Shown here in pieces: positions 32,635 through 45,329 of a stretch of 64,000 nucleotides of DNA. The stretch is from assembly GCF_001659605.2 (NCBI RefSeq), contig NC_035170.2:3224001-3288000 (forward strand). The letters run 5' to 3'. The notes below the pieces were generated by a model. That model saw only the letters and a program-made list of their open reading frames with translations. It did no database searches and was not told where the DNA came from. Source of the DNA: Manihot esculenta (lineage: Eukaryota; Streptophyta; Magnoliopsida; Malpighiales; Euphorbiaceae). Positions within the stretch are counted from its first letter, which is position 1; each line of letters begins with the position of its first letter. Made by a program: the position numbers and the translations under genes.

Positions 32635-33904
32635 AGAATAATAATATAATGTATAATTTTTAAAAAATTATATTTAAAAATTTTAATAAAATTTACTGTA
32701 ATATATTTATCTATTAAAATTATTATATGTTTTTATAAAAATGAAAAATTTTAACTTCTGTTTAAATTCAGTTTTTATAATTAATTAATTTACAAGAAAA
32801 TATATTATATTACAAAAACTATAAAATACAAATTAATATTAAATCATGTTTAACTTTTATTATAGATAAAAAAAATTTACGATAAATTATACTTTAAAAA
32901 CTAAATTTTAATATAATTAATTGATTGATTCATACATTTTTTAAATTAAATACTTAAATTTTTTAATAATTAGTCTATTTAAAACACATTTTATAATTTA
33001 TTGTCCATCTATTATAATTTAAACATTTTACTTTTTATTTTTTATTTGAAAAAATACTTAAATTTCTATAACTTTTATCTATAATATCTCATTTAAATAA
33101 TTTTTAACACTTTTTATTTTTTAATTTTCATTCATTAAAATATTTTAATACTTAAAATTTTAAAATTTTTAAAAAATATTTACGATTTAAGTTATTTTAA
33201 AGCGGTACCAAGTAATTTTTAAATAGGTTGTAAACTTTTATAAATAGTATTTTAAGATTGTACTTTCAGACAAAGTTTGACTATTTACTAATTTTGAACT
33301 AATATTTATAATAAATGAAAAAATTTTAATTTTAAACGAATTAAATATAGAGGATTGTGAGGAGTTAGTTTTAAAAATATAATAACTCATTTATAAATTA
33401 TGTTAAAATTTAGCTACATAGTTTATATAATATAAAATTATTTGCTTATATTAGAAAAGATTTAAATATTTATATTTTAGGTATTTGAAATGTTTATTTT
33501 TTAAAAAATCTCAAATTTAGATAAATTAATTATATAAAAATTTAAGTATTTAATTTTAAAATATAAGAACGGATCGATTAATTATATTAAAATTTTGAGA
33601 CAGAATAATTTATCTAAAAATTTATTATTTAACTTACGTACAAATTTATTATTTGATTCATTAAAAAAATTTATTAAAAATATTATTAAATTAATTATAA
33701 TCATTAAATATTTTATTATATGTAGTTAATATTATATAAAAAAATTATTAATTAATCTTTTAAAAATATTTACTAATTAAATTTAAAAAAAATTAATTTT
33801 TTAATATTTAATAAATAAAATTAATTATTTAAAAGATTTTTTAAACTTTATATTTTTTGAAATGGATGATTAACTAATGAGAATGGACGAGATAATAATA
33901 TTTT
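32635..33904. other. AT-rich intergenic DNA, no gene
   Basis: Low-complexity A/T sequence; no exon, RNA gene or clear element end seen. Confidence 0.5.
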
Positions 33905-34275
33905 AAAAAGAAAAACTATTATTTAATTTTTATATTATAAAAATTTTATTAGTTAATTTTTTATTTTAAAAAAATTTATTAAAATATTTTTAATATTTTA
34001 AAAAATCTATTAATTAGCTTTTTTATTAATTTTAATTATTTAATATTATAAAAAAATTTAAAATATTATTAATATAATGAGATTAATAATAATTTTTTTA
34101 AAAATGTGAAGAATTATTAATAAATTTTTTAAAATTATAAAATTAAATAATAAAATATTTAATAAAAAAATTAAATAATAAATTTTTTAAAACATTAAAA
34201 ATATTTTAATATATTTTTTAAAACTCATAAACTAAGTAGTGAAATTTTATTGTAGGGATTAAATAATAATTTTAT
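33905..34275. mobile_element. AT-rich fold-back MITE (family M), copy 2
   Basis: The left arm AAAAACTATTATTTAATTTT and the reversed right arm AAAATTATTATTTAATCCCT lead into long matching inverted halves with TAAAAAAATTTATTAAAATA-type tracts. It ends about 175 bases before the TATA box of the UBC7-like gene. Confidence 0.6.
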
Positions 34276-34448
34276 TTTTAAAAATAAAGTAATATTTTAC
34301 TTTTTATTCCCAAACCTTGGCCCACGTATGAAAACCCTCCCCTGCTTGGTTGGAGAGAACGCAGAAAGCAGAAAGGTTTGATAGAAAGAGAAAGCAGAAA
34401 GAGGAGAGAGAGCCTTCAGGGACCTGAAATTCCCTTTTTGCTTCCTCT

Positions 34449-34460
34449 CCTTTATAAATA
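34449..34460 (+). promoter_or_regulatory. TATA box of the UBC7-like gene
   Basis: CCTTTATAAATA lies about 105 bases before the ATG, after a GA-rich stretch (34365-34415, AGAAAGAGAAAGCAGAAAG) like those common in plant core promoters. Confidence 0.6.
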
Positions 34461-34563
34461 ATTATCCATAACCAAATCACCATCAGAAGACCTTCTCCTA
34501 TAAGAATCCTTCAGTCTTCGTTTTGAGCTTCCTCTCCCTCTCTTTGTAATCAGTAGCTAATCA

Positions 34564-37500
34564 ATGGCAGCGTCTCAAGCCAGTCTTCTCCTCCAAAAAC
34601 AGCTCAAAGGTCAACCTCCCACCACCAAACCACAAAAATTCGATTTCCCCTTTATGTTTTTGAATTGGGTTTTTCTTTATTTGTAAAAAGTTTTTGATTT
34701 TTTAACTATTGATTTGCAGATCTTTGCAAGAAACCAGTTGATGGATTCTCTGCGGGTTTGGTGGATGAGAACAATATATTTGAATGGAGTGTTTCAATTA
34801 TGGGACCCCCTGATACCTTATAGTGAGCACCAATTCCTTTATATATCTTATGTGAAATTTTGAAGTTTCGGTTTTAAATATCCTGTGAATTTTTTTCTCT
34901 TTTTTACCTTTGAATTTTGTTTGAGTTTTTAGATTATCCGAATTTGATTATAGGGTTTAGCCTCTTTTGTGCGCATGTATGTTTAGTATTCTTGTTATTT
35001 GTTTGACGATGGAATTCTAATGTGGCTGATTTATTTTGTTTTCAGGGTTTATGGGTTTTTATTAGATTGAACACAGACTGTTTTTGGCCTTATCATTGTT
35101 AAAAGTTTCAATTTCTTGTTTAGATAATATAATTTTTGTGTCTTTGAAGTTTAAACTGCACCGATTATTGATTTTGATTATGATTCAACACCCTTATTGA
35201 GAAGCTAGTGTTCTAAGTATTAGTATTGATTTTTCACTTAGATTATTTGATTATCTGACTTTGATTTTGTTTTATGACGGAATTCTAATGTGGCTGATTG
35301 ATTTTGTTTTCAGGGTTTTTGTTTTGGGGAGTTTTTACCTTATTTTTTGTTAGACGTTTCACATTTCTGGTTGAAGTATTCAAATTTTTATATCTTTGAG
35401 TTTGAACTGCAGTGATTATAGATTTTGATTATGATTATGGTTTAACACTCTTCTTGAGAAGCTAGTACTTAACATTTTTCTGGTGTTGATTGTTCACTTA
35501 GATTATTTTTTCCATGTAATGGGGCCATCTATGCATTTATTTGTTTTTGGGCTTCATTGCTTCGGCATATTTTTTGATAATCTTGACGCAAGGCTTATAG
35601 TATGGCACACACCCGTTTATACAAATATACACATCTGAGCTTCCAGAAATGTAGTTTAGTATTTTGCTTTACGGACAACTATATTCAGAGCTTTCTTGAC
35701 AAGAAAATCTGTTATTTACTTGAAATCTCTTCTCTGGTTGCAGTGAAGGTGGGTTCTTTAGTGCCATCATGAGCTTTCCACAGAACTATCCCATCAGTCC
35801 TCCAACTGTCAGGTTCACTACAGAGGTGTGGCACCCAAATGGTGTGTAATTTGGCTCTTGATCTCCTATTTTAGTTGTATGTTATCAATTTTAAATTTGT
35901 GTATGCCCGCAAGCATGTATATTTGAGATGCAAACTGCTAAATGTTGCCACCTCTTAACAGTTTACCCAGATGGAAAGGTTTGCATATCAATTCTTCATC
36001 CACCTGGCGATGACCCTAATGGCTATGAGCTTGCAATTGAGAGATGGAGTCCAGTCCACACAGTATGTGATGCTGTTATGTTTTTCTGTTGTTCCATTAT
36101 TACTGATATTTCCAATTGAGATAAATTTGTTTTTTTTTTTTAATCTTCCTGCTTATTTTTTTGCCTATTAGCTATTGGGTGGACTATTTGCATATATTTG
36201 TTTGTTCTCTTTGTAATTGTTGTGAACGCTAAAAGCTGCGCAGTAATTATGGTGTTGTGTTAATCATGATATACATTGTTATCTATGGTTTAGTAATCTA
36301 ACCATTGGACACTCGGGCATACTTCATTCGTGGATGAGGATGAATGCCAAAAGAGATATGCATATGGTAAGTCTTTGCATTCGTGCATGTTTTAAGTAAA
36401 CATTCTGGCATGATCATCTGTTGGCTGTTCTGATTGGCAGTGCATCTTGATGTTGGGCAAAACTGTAAGGACAGAAACTTAAAATGACTGCAGGACTGAA
36501 TTCACATCAGCTCTTAGGGGCTTAATAGTACCCCAGATTGAGGTGCATTTTCCTAGGCCCTTGTGCAACTGCAGTTTACTGGAGATTGCTTGGGTTAGGA
36601 TTGTTTAATATTCTAAAACCCATCATGCGTGTGGGTAACTAGAGAAGCTAATTTGTGAAGGAAAACAAAAATGGTAGTGATGTTGATATGGTAAATGACG
36701 AAATGAAAGTGATTTTTTTTTACTCAAATCATCTGTCTCTTTGTTGAAAGGGAGAAGCTAATGAAAGTCGGAAATCAGAAAATCTCTTTGTGGAGTAGGA
36801 GGTTGGAGAGTCATATTTTCCAACTAGCAGTAATGTGTTTTTTTAAAAACAAAAACTGTTGAGGAATACGACTAACTTTTACTGTTTGCATGAGAGAAAA
36901 TTCAAGACGGAAAGCCTGAAACATTTCATCAATGCATTACATAAGTAATGTATGTTGCATTTTATTTTGTTTCTGTACGAGTTTGACCTGATCTTCATAA
37001 GTAATTTAACAGCTAATTTCTTGTTATACTTCTTTCTTGTATTTTCTTTTTAAATCATGTTGCATGTTTTCTCTTAGCTCTTTCTAATGCTTGTTTGGCC
37101 AACTGGTCTCATTACGTATTGTTATTCACTGTCTGTTACTAAATCTAGTTAATAATTGTGTGATTATACTTGGCAGGTTGAAAGTATTGTTTTGAGCATA
37201 ATATCAATGCTTTCAAGTCCTAATGATGAGTCTCCTGCCAATGTTGATGCTGCAGTAAGTCTAAATATCATTTATTTTGGTTAAAGATGCCTTTTCACAA
37301 TTGCTTTTGGGGCGTGGTCCTTCGCTAGGACTTGATGTTGTGAATTTAAGATCCTAAGACTTGAGAAAACTCTGTTAATAACTGAATATTCTAAGATAGG
37401 ATTTATGAATATAATTGATTATTGATATTAAATCTGGGTAAATAGGTTAGACCTCCAATCCCCCTATGGTATAAGAGAATTCATTAGTTGGTCCCTAGTT

Positions 37501-37953
37501 TTGAAAAGTACATTAAAACGTCCTCTGAGATTGTAAAATATCTGTTAACTAGTCATTTCCTTAGTTTTAATTGTTAAATGTTTTACTATTCGGGTCTTGT
37601 AATATGAAAAAACTCATTCGTTGTTTACTCAATTGTGTAAAAAAGTCTAATAATTAGCCCTACACTTAATGGCTAAAATTAGTAGAGAGATTCATCTGTG
37701 GACTTTTTAAAATCGTAGACTAATTAATGAGTTTCTTCGCCACTATCGGCTAGCCAATCAATATTTATGGGATTTTGCTGCTACCTTTGCATGATAAAGT
37801 AGATGCATGACATTGCATCTATGGGTTCCTCCAGAGTCAGCTCCTTTCTAATGCTTCCAGATTGTATATCTGCAGAAACAATGGAGAGATAGCAAGGAGG
37901 AGTTCAGGAAGAGAGTGAGCCGATGCGTGAGAAAATCGCAAGAAATGTTGTGA
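34564..37953 (+). CDS. UBC7: Ubiquitin-conjugating enzyme E2, UBC7/UBE2G2 type
   Basis: E2 enzyme carrying ubiquitin as a thioester; the plant UBC7/13/14 group corresponds to UBE2G2, which serves ER-associated degradation. Six exons: 34564-34609, 34720-34822, 35744-35841, 35962-36062, 37177-37254, 37876-37953, all with GT-AG introns and consistent phase, giving 167 residues. The active-site cysteine is about residue 90, in [19 protein letters not shown]. The acidic insertion after the cysteine ([10 protein letters not shown]) is diagnostic of the UBE2G class. The C-terminus ([19 protein letters not shown]) is intact. Symbol given for the group; which of UBC7, 13 or 14 is the ortholog cannot be settled. 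Confidence 0.95.
35004..35510 (+). repeat. Tandem duplication within UBC7 intron 2
   Basis: The stretch from about 35004 (GGAATTCTAATGTGGCTGAT...) to 35250 recurs from about 35278 to 35510, sharing TTTTGTTTTCAGGGTTT, TTGATTTTGATTATGATT, GAGAAGCTAGT and TTCACTTAGATTATTT. Two copies of about 260 bases, fairly diverged. Confidence 0.75.
37470..37740. mobile_element. MITE in UBC7 intron 5
   Basis: The left end GAATTCATTAGTTGGTCCCT and the reversed right end AAACTCATTAATTAGTCTAC continue in parallel (TTTTGAAAAGTACA / TTTTAAAAAGTCCA), giving inverted repeats of about 45 bases around a 270-base element. No coding capacity. Confidence 0.6.
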
Positions 37954-38053
37954 TCCGATGAAGTGCTGAACAGCTTCAATGAAGAGAGGTGGCCATCTGA
38001 CCATATACTGAATCTGTAACATTCTATTTAACTTTTTGTTATTAATCCCTTAT

Positions 38054-38600
38054 AACCTTAATCCTTTTTGCTCATCATCTCATCTCTGGGCAATAAGTGT
38101 TCTTGTGAACTTGAATCAACTTTCTTCAATTCTTAAAGAGATAAATAATAGGTGTTCTTCAATTCTGCCCAGTTTTAACTACAAAACCGACAACAGCACT
38201 ACTTTACTATGATCAGGATGAATCAAAGATCAAATCATCCATGTCGGAAACTGTATTCACCTTTAGGGTTTACAGAAATTTTCTTAGGTTCTCTGTTAAC
38301 TTATTTAACTTTTTTACCATTTTTTGATTCCGGCTATCTGCTATTATATCCCTTTTTTTTAAAGAAACTATATATATCCTTTAAAATTTATATTCTCTAA
38401 AAAATAAATAAAAATAATATTTAATAATATATACATATATAATTAGATTATATATCATATTTAAATATAATATATTTTTTTAATCAAATAATATATTTTT
38501 ATTTGAATTTATTTTTTCAATTAAAATATAACAAAAAAAAAAATAATTGATAATCTGATATTCAGAAAATTGGGTTTTATAAGGGTTTTGTTAACTTAGA
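38054..38600. other. UBC7 3'UTR and AT-rich spacer
   Basis: No further gene. The first 150 bases or so are probably 3'UTR. Confidence 0.4.
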
Positions 38601-39033
38601 AAAAATTTAGCCCTAGAGTAGAGTGTTTCTTCCCTTTTATCCTTTTCTCCCACTCACGCGAGATGGCCCCTCCGCTATAGGACCACCTACCCCTTGGTGC
38701 AGGTCCGTACGTGTAGGTAACTCTCGGACCATTCCTGTGTCAGACAAGCATTTAATTTCCTTCGGCGTGTGAGTGGACAGGGCTACGAAATGATTGGACC
38801 CGCAATCTTCGTGTGACTGGATTTGAGGAAAAGGATCGGAACCTAAGAAAGGGCTGGCTTTAAGGCTGGAATGAGTCGGACCGGTCTGAGTGAGTGACTT
38901 AAATAGAAGTCCGATCCGGATGATGAATGGATTGGGCCTGCTTTATTTGGGGACTTAAGAGCCTCTGATTATGAGCTGCTACTGTTGGCCCGGCCTCGTA
39001 ATGGGATGAAGAAATTCAACGGTCATTAATAAA
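38600..39033. repeat. Possible solo LTR related to the small Tat-like element
   Basis: A GC-richer island with ordered resemblance to the LTR at 32189-32634: a TTCTTCCCTTTTATCCTTTT tract, GCATTTAATTTCCTTCGGCG (compare GCCATTTAATTTCATTTGAC), CCCGGCC and a final ACGGTCATTA. It has no internal region on either side and no clear duplication. Weak but consistent. Confidence 0.4.
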
Positions 39034-40900
39034 TAACGGACGCAGAAATCTTAATCAAAGTTTAATTTTATCTAGTCAAATCTCTAATTTCATTTACTTT
39101 TTAAGAAAAAAAATTATGTAGATAATTTTTAAATTAAAAATTCAAGTTAAATAGAGCGAAAAAAAATTACATTGAAAATTTTACAAATTGAATTATTTTA
39201 TCTACCTCAAATATCAAATATGGATCTTTAGATTTTTTTTATTTTATAAATTTAATAGTTTAATTTATTATTCATAGAAATATTAATTTTTATTTATATT
39301 TTAGATATTTTTAAATTTAAATAATCTATCTCATTATTTATTAAACTCATATTTTATAGATTTAAAATTTATATTCTTAAATTTAAATAGTTAATGAAAT
39401 CTATTAAATGATGTAACTATTAAATATTCATGAAATTTTCTAAAAATATAAAATTTATTTTTCTAAATTTAAATAGTCTAATATATATTTTCATTCACAT
39501 AAATAGAAATAAATAAAATAATTTTATTAGATATATTAAATAATATAATTATTTAATTTTATAAATACTAAATAATAGTATTTAATAATATAAATATTCA
39601 AAGTATATTAATGCTTTTTTAATGAAAAGAATAAATTTGAGTTTATAAAATATAAAGGTGTTTTAATTACATTAGTTTTAAAATATAGATAAATTAATAT
39701 ATTTTTTAAAATTTCAAGTATTTATATTAATTATTTTTATTTATTTAAAATTTTTAAAAAAAATTATATGAATAATCATAATAATCTTGAGCTTAGTTAA
39801 ATCTTTAAAATAAAATTTTATATATAAAAAATATGGAAGAAAATGAATTAAAAGGGTGTGAATGAAGCTATAGAAAAAAAAAAAATTAATGAGAAAAATA
39901 TTTGAAAGGAGTAGGTTTTATTTTATTCGATCTTGGTGTGAAATTTTTTAGAGAATTTCAGGGGTTGGCCCCCTGTCCCTCGGCCAGTGAAAATAATAAT
40001 ATTTTCTTTTACAATTTTTCCTCCTCCTTTATTATTCATCACTCTAAAAAAAAAACCTAAATGTCTTATTCTTCAAGCCTCAGCATCATAAAAAAAAAGT
40101 TTTAGATGCTCAAAATATAATATTATGATTTTACTCATTTTTATTTAAAAAAATTGTTAATTCTGACATAATTAGACTTACAAAGCTAAATGATATAAAT
40201 ATTTATAATTAAATAATAATTTTTACATAGAAATTAAAACTTTAATTTATAAAATATAGGATGGTTTAACTGTGTAAAATAATAAATATAATTTTGATAA
40301 AATATAAAAATTCAATAATAATTCATCAATTGTGCTTTGTTGAGATTCTTTATGGGAACTTTTCTTTCATGTAATAAAACTTATTTTATTAGTAGAAACT
40401 TCTAGATAAATTGATAGCATTTAATTTGACAGAAAAAATAAAATACAATTATATAAATTATTTTCTATAAATAAATGGAGCGTTAATGCGAAATTTTTTT
40501 ATTTGCTTATAAAATTAGAAAGCAAATTGTAGTAAATATATATATATATATATTTATAATAGACCCTTTTTTTTTTCTCAGAGAAGTTGAAATATTCATC
40601 AAGAATTAAAAAGCAAACGAATGCAGAGTAAAGTGGAAGGGCACACCAAAACATGCCCACACTAGGATAATTCATACTCTGAAGCGGTTTCGACAAAAAA
40701 AAAAAAAAAATTGCGAAGCTGTGTATCCCACACTTGATAGAAGCGCGTGATGATACTATTGGCGTGGCAAGTGATAAAAAGCAAAGCCAACCCGGAAAAA
40801 GCAGCAAGGATTTTGATTTTAGAAATTATAAAAAAGAAAGAAAGAAAGAACGAGGGAAAAGAGAAAGGAAAGATACAAAGATGGTTTAATAGTTTAAACC
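39034..40900. other. AT-rich intergenic DNA, no gene
   Basis: Low-complexity sequence with an (AT)n run near 40538-40552. ORFs between 40499 and 41210 are low-complexity shadows. The CT-rich stretch from about 40955 belongs to the leader or promoter of the next gene. Confidence 0.5.
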
Positions 40901-40954
40901 TCATCATTTGCTGCTTGCTGTCTGGCTGCTGTTTCTATTTTCTTTCTAACCAAA

Positions 40955-41290
40955 CACCTCTCTCTCTCTCTCTCTCTAATCCCTCTAAACAAATTCCTCT
41001 CTTTTTTCTCACATCTTTTATCCATTTCTCTCTTTCTTTCTTTTCCCACCTTCCTTCACGTTTCCTTCCTCCGCCTTTTCTCTTCCTTTCCTTCTTTCTC
41101 TGTTTCTTTCCTTCTCTTTTCTCATAAATCCCATATGAAAGTCTTGCTATGTCCCGTGACTCCAACTCTTCCTTCTTCCTTCTCTTACCTTTCCTCCCTT
41201 TTCCTCTCATGAGTACAGCTTTTCCTTCCCTTTTTCCTCTTTTCTACTTCTATTTTCTGCTCAAACTTACCATCATCACCATCAAGGATC
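40955..41290 (+). promoter_or_regulatory. CT-rich leader of the CASP-like gene
   Basis: About 300 bases almost free of G, dominated by CTTTCTTTCC and a (TC)n run at 40961-40977, running up to the ATG. Long pyrimidine-rich leaders are common in plant 5'UTRs. No TATA box is obvious. Confidence 0.45.
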
Positions 41291-42294
41291 ATGCAGTCTC
41301 CACAGCCCCTCCGTAACGGCGAGACTCCGTCGCCCCACACGCGGATCCCGCCTCCACACTTCCACTCCACTGTCTCCGTACAGAAGCTCAAACGATTTAA
41401 CTCACTGATTCTGGTGTTCCGACTCGCTACTTTTTGCTTTTCTCTCACATCCGCTGTTTTCACGCTCACTAACTCCAGAGGATCCGATTCCCCTCATTGG
41501 TACGATTTCGACGCTTTCAGGTATCAAATCTATACCACCTAATCCTTTATTCCTTTTGTAAATTTCCTTTCTTGTCCCTGTTTGGTTGCTCAGAAAGTTG
41601 TCTGCTTGCGTTTCAGGAACTTCGGGTTTTCAAAATTTTGAAAAATTTTCCTTGCATTCAAATTCTTTTAGTTCCCGCTATTCTCATTTTCAATTTTATC
41701 ACTTTAAAGCTATAAAGTTCGGTGTCAGACATTAATAATCCAAAACATTTACTATATTCTTTAAATCATTTTTCCTTTCCATTACTTCAGTTTCTCCGCA
41801 ACCAAACTAACATTTAATGCTCCTAAATCTCAATTTGTGTATGCAGATACGTTTTCGCCGCAAATGCAATTGTCACTCTTTACTCTATCTTCGAAATGGC
41901 CGCCTCTATCTGGGAAATTTCTAGAGGCGCCACTCTCTTCCCCGAAGTCCTCCAAGTCTGGTTCGACTTCGGCCATGACCAGGTACCACCAAAATTACAC
42001 GCAGCTGCATCTTTCTCCTAGGGTTTTTGAAGTCGGTGGGAGCTTTAATGGCGAATTTTTGTGTGTGTGTAGGTGTTCGCATACATGCTATTGTCGGCTG
42101 ACTCGGCGGGGACGGCGCTGGCGAGGACGCTGAAGGGCGGTGACACGTGTACGGTTAGCAATGCATTCTGCGTGCAATCATATATCGCGATCGCTTTGGG
42201 ATTTGCCGGGTTTATCTTCTTAGGGTTATCGTCTTTGCTGTCGGGTTTTCGGGTCGTATGTTTTATAATTTACGGCTCTCGATTTCATCTTTAG
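41291..42294 (+). CDS. CASP-like membrane protein (subfamily 4-like)
   Basis: Three exons: 41291-41520, 41847-41982, 42073-42294, phase-consistent, 195 residues. The proline-rich N-terminus ([12 protein letters not shown]) precedes four hydrophobic helices: [56 protein letters not shown] and [20 protein letters not shown]. The Arg in the first helix, the ending of the third helix in SADSAGTA and the DUF588 pattern fit the CASP-like family. These proteins organise plasma-membrane scaffolds, best known for Casparian strip formation. The Pro-rich N-terminus suggests group 4; that is inference. Exon 3 begins right after a (GT)n-TAG acceptor. Confidence 0.9.
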
Positions 42295-43430
42295 ATTAGA
42301 TGGAGAATTTATAATATTTTGAGTGGTAATTTTTTTAAAAAAACTTTTTTACTGTGTGAGGGTACTGATTGCTGAGCTGATGACTGATACGGTGTGATAG
42401 TGTGTCGTTTTGGTTTTTCATTTTTAGTTCGTACCTTTTTTATGACCGTGTACATGGGATTTTTTTTTCTGTATTCTTTTTTCTGTAATATTTTATTAAC
42501 TAATTAATTAGCTTGAAGTTGATGCAATTTCAGAAGAGGCAATTCGTGTTTGCAGTTTCTAATTTAATTAATAGCAACTTTATATTTCATTGGTTTGTTT
42601 CTCAGTGTTGGCAGCGGAGAAAATGCTCAAAGTCTCTTATTTTTTTAAATTTATTTTTTTTTTGTAATTTCTAAGTGATAAAAAATTAATACATATCTTT
42701 TTATTTTTTTACTTTTAATTATTGTATTTTAATTTTATCAAACTTAAAAACCATTCATTTGATTTTTATCAATTATTTATAAAATAATCTAAATACACTT
42801 AAATATATTATTTAAGTATCAAAGATAAAAAGAATTACAGTGTAAAGAGGTTAAAATATATAATTAAATTATGAAATTATGAAAATGCTTATAGGTACAT
42901 GTTGATTAATTAATTCCAAAAACAATTGAGTAATTACCTAAAATTTAAATCGTGTATAGAATGAGAAATATACATCCTTTAAATTTTACCTAATTTTTGA
43001 AAGAGAGAAATTAAAAAAAAGTACATATTCATATGAGAATTATTTTTCACTCATTAATTATACATGAAAATAAGTGATAATATTTTTTTATTAAATATAT
43101 TTATTTTTATGCATTATCAATAACTGAAAAATTAATATTAATATAAGTAGATACCTTTTTATTCTCTCTTTTCTTCCAGATACAAACAAAATAAAACCTA
43201 TGGTAGGATTAGCGCCTCTTGTTCATAATAGGCTAAGAGGTAATGGCTATAATTGATTGGAATGCATAATCACGCTAACAATGACGTCTTAACTTTCAAT
43301 GTCCAAATATTCCTCTAGCTGTTCCAAAATGCTTTTCAAATTTCTAATTGATATGAAAGCAAGTTTTGAATGGGACCTACTCTTTTAAACATGAGTTTTG
43401 TTTTTTTCCCTTCTCCAAATATAAGAGATA
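42295..43430. other. 3'UTR and AT-rich spacer
   Basis: 3'UTR of the CASP-like gene, then AT-rich sequence. No gene found. Confidence 0.45.
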
Positions 43431-43431
43431 T

Positions 43432-44103
43432 TTAATTAAAATAGCAGATCACCAGCCCAAAATAGAGTAGTACATCAGTATGCCAAAAGGATGGGCTCAT
43501 GCAGGCCCAACCATAAGCACTCTTAAATTTAGGACCACCAGGCCCGCCAATAAGAAAGCCTAGAGCTGCCCACTGGTATGGGGATAGGACGAGTTCTGTA
43601 CTGCCTAGCACCAATGTTTGCTGTCCTTGCCGAAGCAAGGGAGTTGATGCCCCACAAGGGCACAGAAAAGCGCCAACTATCAAATCCAGAGCTAGCCTCT
43701 TTTCCTCAATCACTACCAATTCTCGTAAGCCCTGCTCCTTGGCTTTCTATTGAACTTCACAAGGCGGTGTACGAATCCAGAGCTACCAAACCAAAAAATA
43801 TAAAAAAAAAGACCTAAAAACGCTGCAAAACCTATAGAGAATAAGGTCCATTTGAAGCCCCAGCAGTTGATCATCCTACATGCAGGCCTCAGACACAGTA
43901 ATCACGCAAGGATCGGAACCCACGAACCAGTACCAGCTATTATGAGGAACCACTGAGGAAGTGGTTCTAGCTGAAGCAGATTTACAAATACCCTTACTCA
44001 TAAGAATTGAAACCCTTGGAGACAAAAAAGATAGAAAGGAAAGGAAGTTCTCTACGAAATTAGAATGAGAAATTTTTTGAGTAATAGAGCTAAGACACTT
44101 CAT
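43432..44103 (-). other. Unrecognised coding-like region
   Basis: This minus-strand stretch has near-balanced base composition unlike its surroundings and holds two successive ORFs, 44103-43876 (75 codons from ATG) and a second in 43719-43432 whose first ATG is not certain. The second has hydrophobic runs with WAALGFLIGGPGGPKF. I do not recognise either product. The two are not in one frame. It could be a decayed gene, a transposon fragment or a captured piece of another gene. Confidence 0.3.
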
Positions 44104-45215
44104 TAATCAAGATTAACCAAGAGAATGTAGAACTCCATATATAAATTTGTCAAAGGAGAGAGAGACAAAATACATTGAGGCTACTTGTGCTGTAAATGTG
44201 ATAAAGCACTCGTGAAAAGCAGCCAATTACCCGTACACAGAATGCATTCCAATCTTCCAAAAAAGACACAAAAAAGAAGAGGAAAAATGATCATATGAGA
44301 AAGTTCACACCCTCTCATAATCATGAATGTAAGCACAAACTAATACAAGCTCATTCTATTGACCACGTCTTGACGTTTGTTTATCCAATCCCATCCAGCT
44401 ATGGCACCCAAAACATTATATCTCACGTAAACAGATGATCACGATGCATTGATTCATATGATAAAATAGCTTTTGTTAGGCCAAAAAAAATTTTATACTA
44501 TTGAACTTCACCAAAGTGGCACCCTGAGAATGTCCTATAAGCACCTGAACTATCAAAAGTGTAATTAAGATGACTTACAACCTCAGTACAAGATAGCATG
44601 AACTATAAACACACCAACAAATATCCACAAAGTCCAAATTGTAGCCTCAATTTGCCACCAACAGTCAATAGCTTAATGACAATAATCATACACAATGCAC
44701 AAAATTTGAAATTAAAACTAACCCCATATTTTCTACACACAAAAAGTGTTCTCTTTCAATTCAAATTAGTCTTAAAAGTTAAGACAATTCATGTTGCCTG
44801 TTAATTGTAATTGCGAGATCATCTTAATTCCACATTTAAGCAGTTCAGATATGTCATGAGACATTTTTAAAGATCAAGATGCCACTAGATTTTTCTGATA
44901 AAGTTCATAGTGCAAACATGTATTATTTTTGACCAAAAATAAAGAAAAAAAAAAGCATGCATCGTGTCTATTTAGTATCATGACAAATAGCTAGAACGTA
45001 AATATTTTGGACCCATGCTGTTCATGTTGCACAAAGAAAAATCCTTAATAGGCTAAATGCCTAAACAACTTTGATTTTAATGAAGAAGACTATAAAGCAT
45101 TCAAATGATGTTAAAACAGTCGGAAATATAGCGGAGAAAATTTTTCATTACAGCAAAGCTAATGAAATTAACATGTGCAAGTATCACTCAGCCTAGTATC
45201 TAAGCAACACCAGTT
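44104..45215. other. Region downstream of OST4, no gene seen
   Basis: Moderately AT-rich; no exon found on either strand. The part next to 45215 should be the OST4 3'UTR. Confidence 0.4.
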
Positions 45216-45329
45216 TCAATTGCCTTCATATTTTGGGTCAGCCATCACATAATGATAAGCTATCACCAGGACAAATATAAAAATGCCAAGAAAATTGGCA
45301 AAAAATCCCAGGTCTTGATCATCAAACAT
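45216..45329 (-). CDS. OST4: Oligosaccharyltransferase subunit OST4
   Basis: A 37-residue protein beginning [17 protein letters not shown] and ending MADPKYEGN, read from 45329 down to the stop at 45216. It has a short acidic N-terminus, one transmembrane helix (about residues 8-29) and a short hydrophilic tail. This is the plant form of OST4, the mini-subunit that holds STT3 and Ost3/6 together in the ER oligosaccharyltransferase complex, which N-glycosylates nascent proteins. The whole frame lies in one exon that starts exactly at the ATG: a splice acceptor (TTTGTGTTTGTGCAG) directly precedes it. Upstream sequence at 46141-46338 is the probable 5'UTR exon. Too short for ordinary ORF filters, but the match is strong. 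Confidence 0.93.
   Translation of the reverse strand: MFDDQDLGFFANFLGIFIFVLVIAYHYVMADPKYEGN

Noticed and set aside
40499..41210. ORFs rich in Phe/Ser or Lys/Arg/Glu
   Set aside because: Products of poly-A/T and CT-rich leader sequence of the CASP-like gene.
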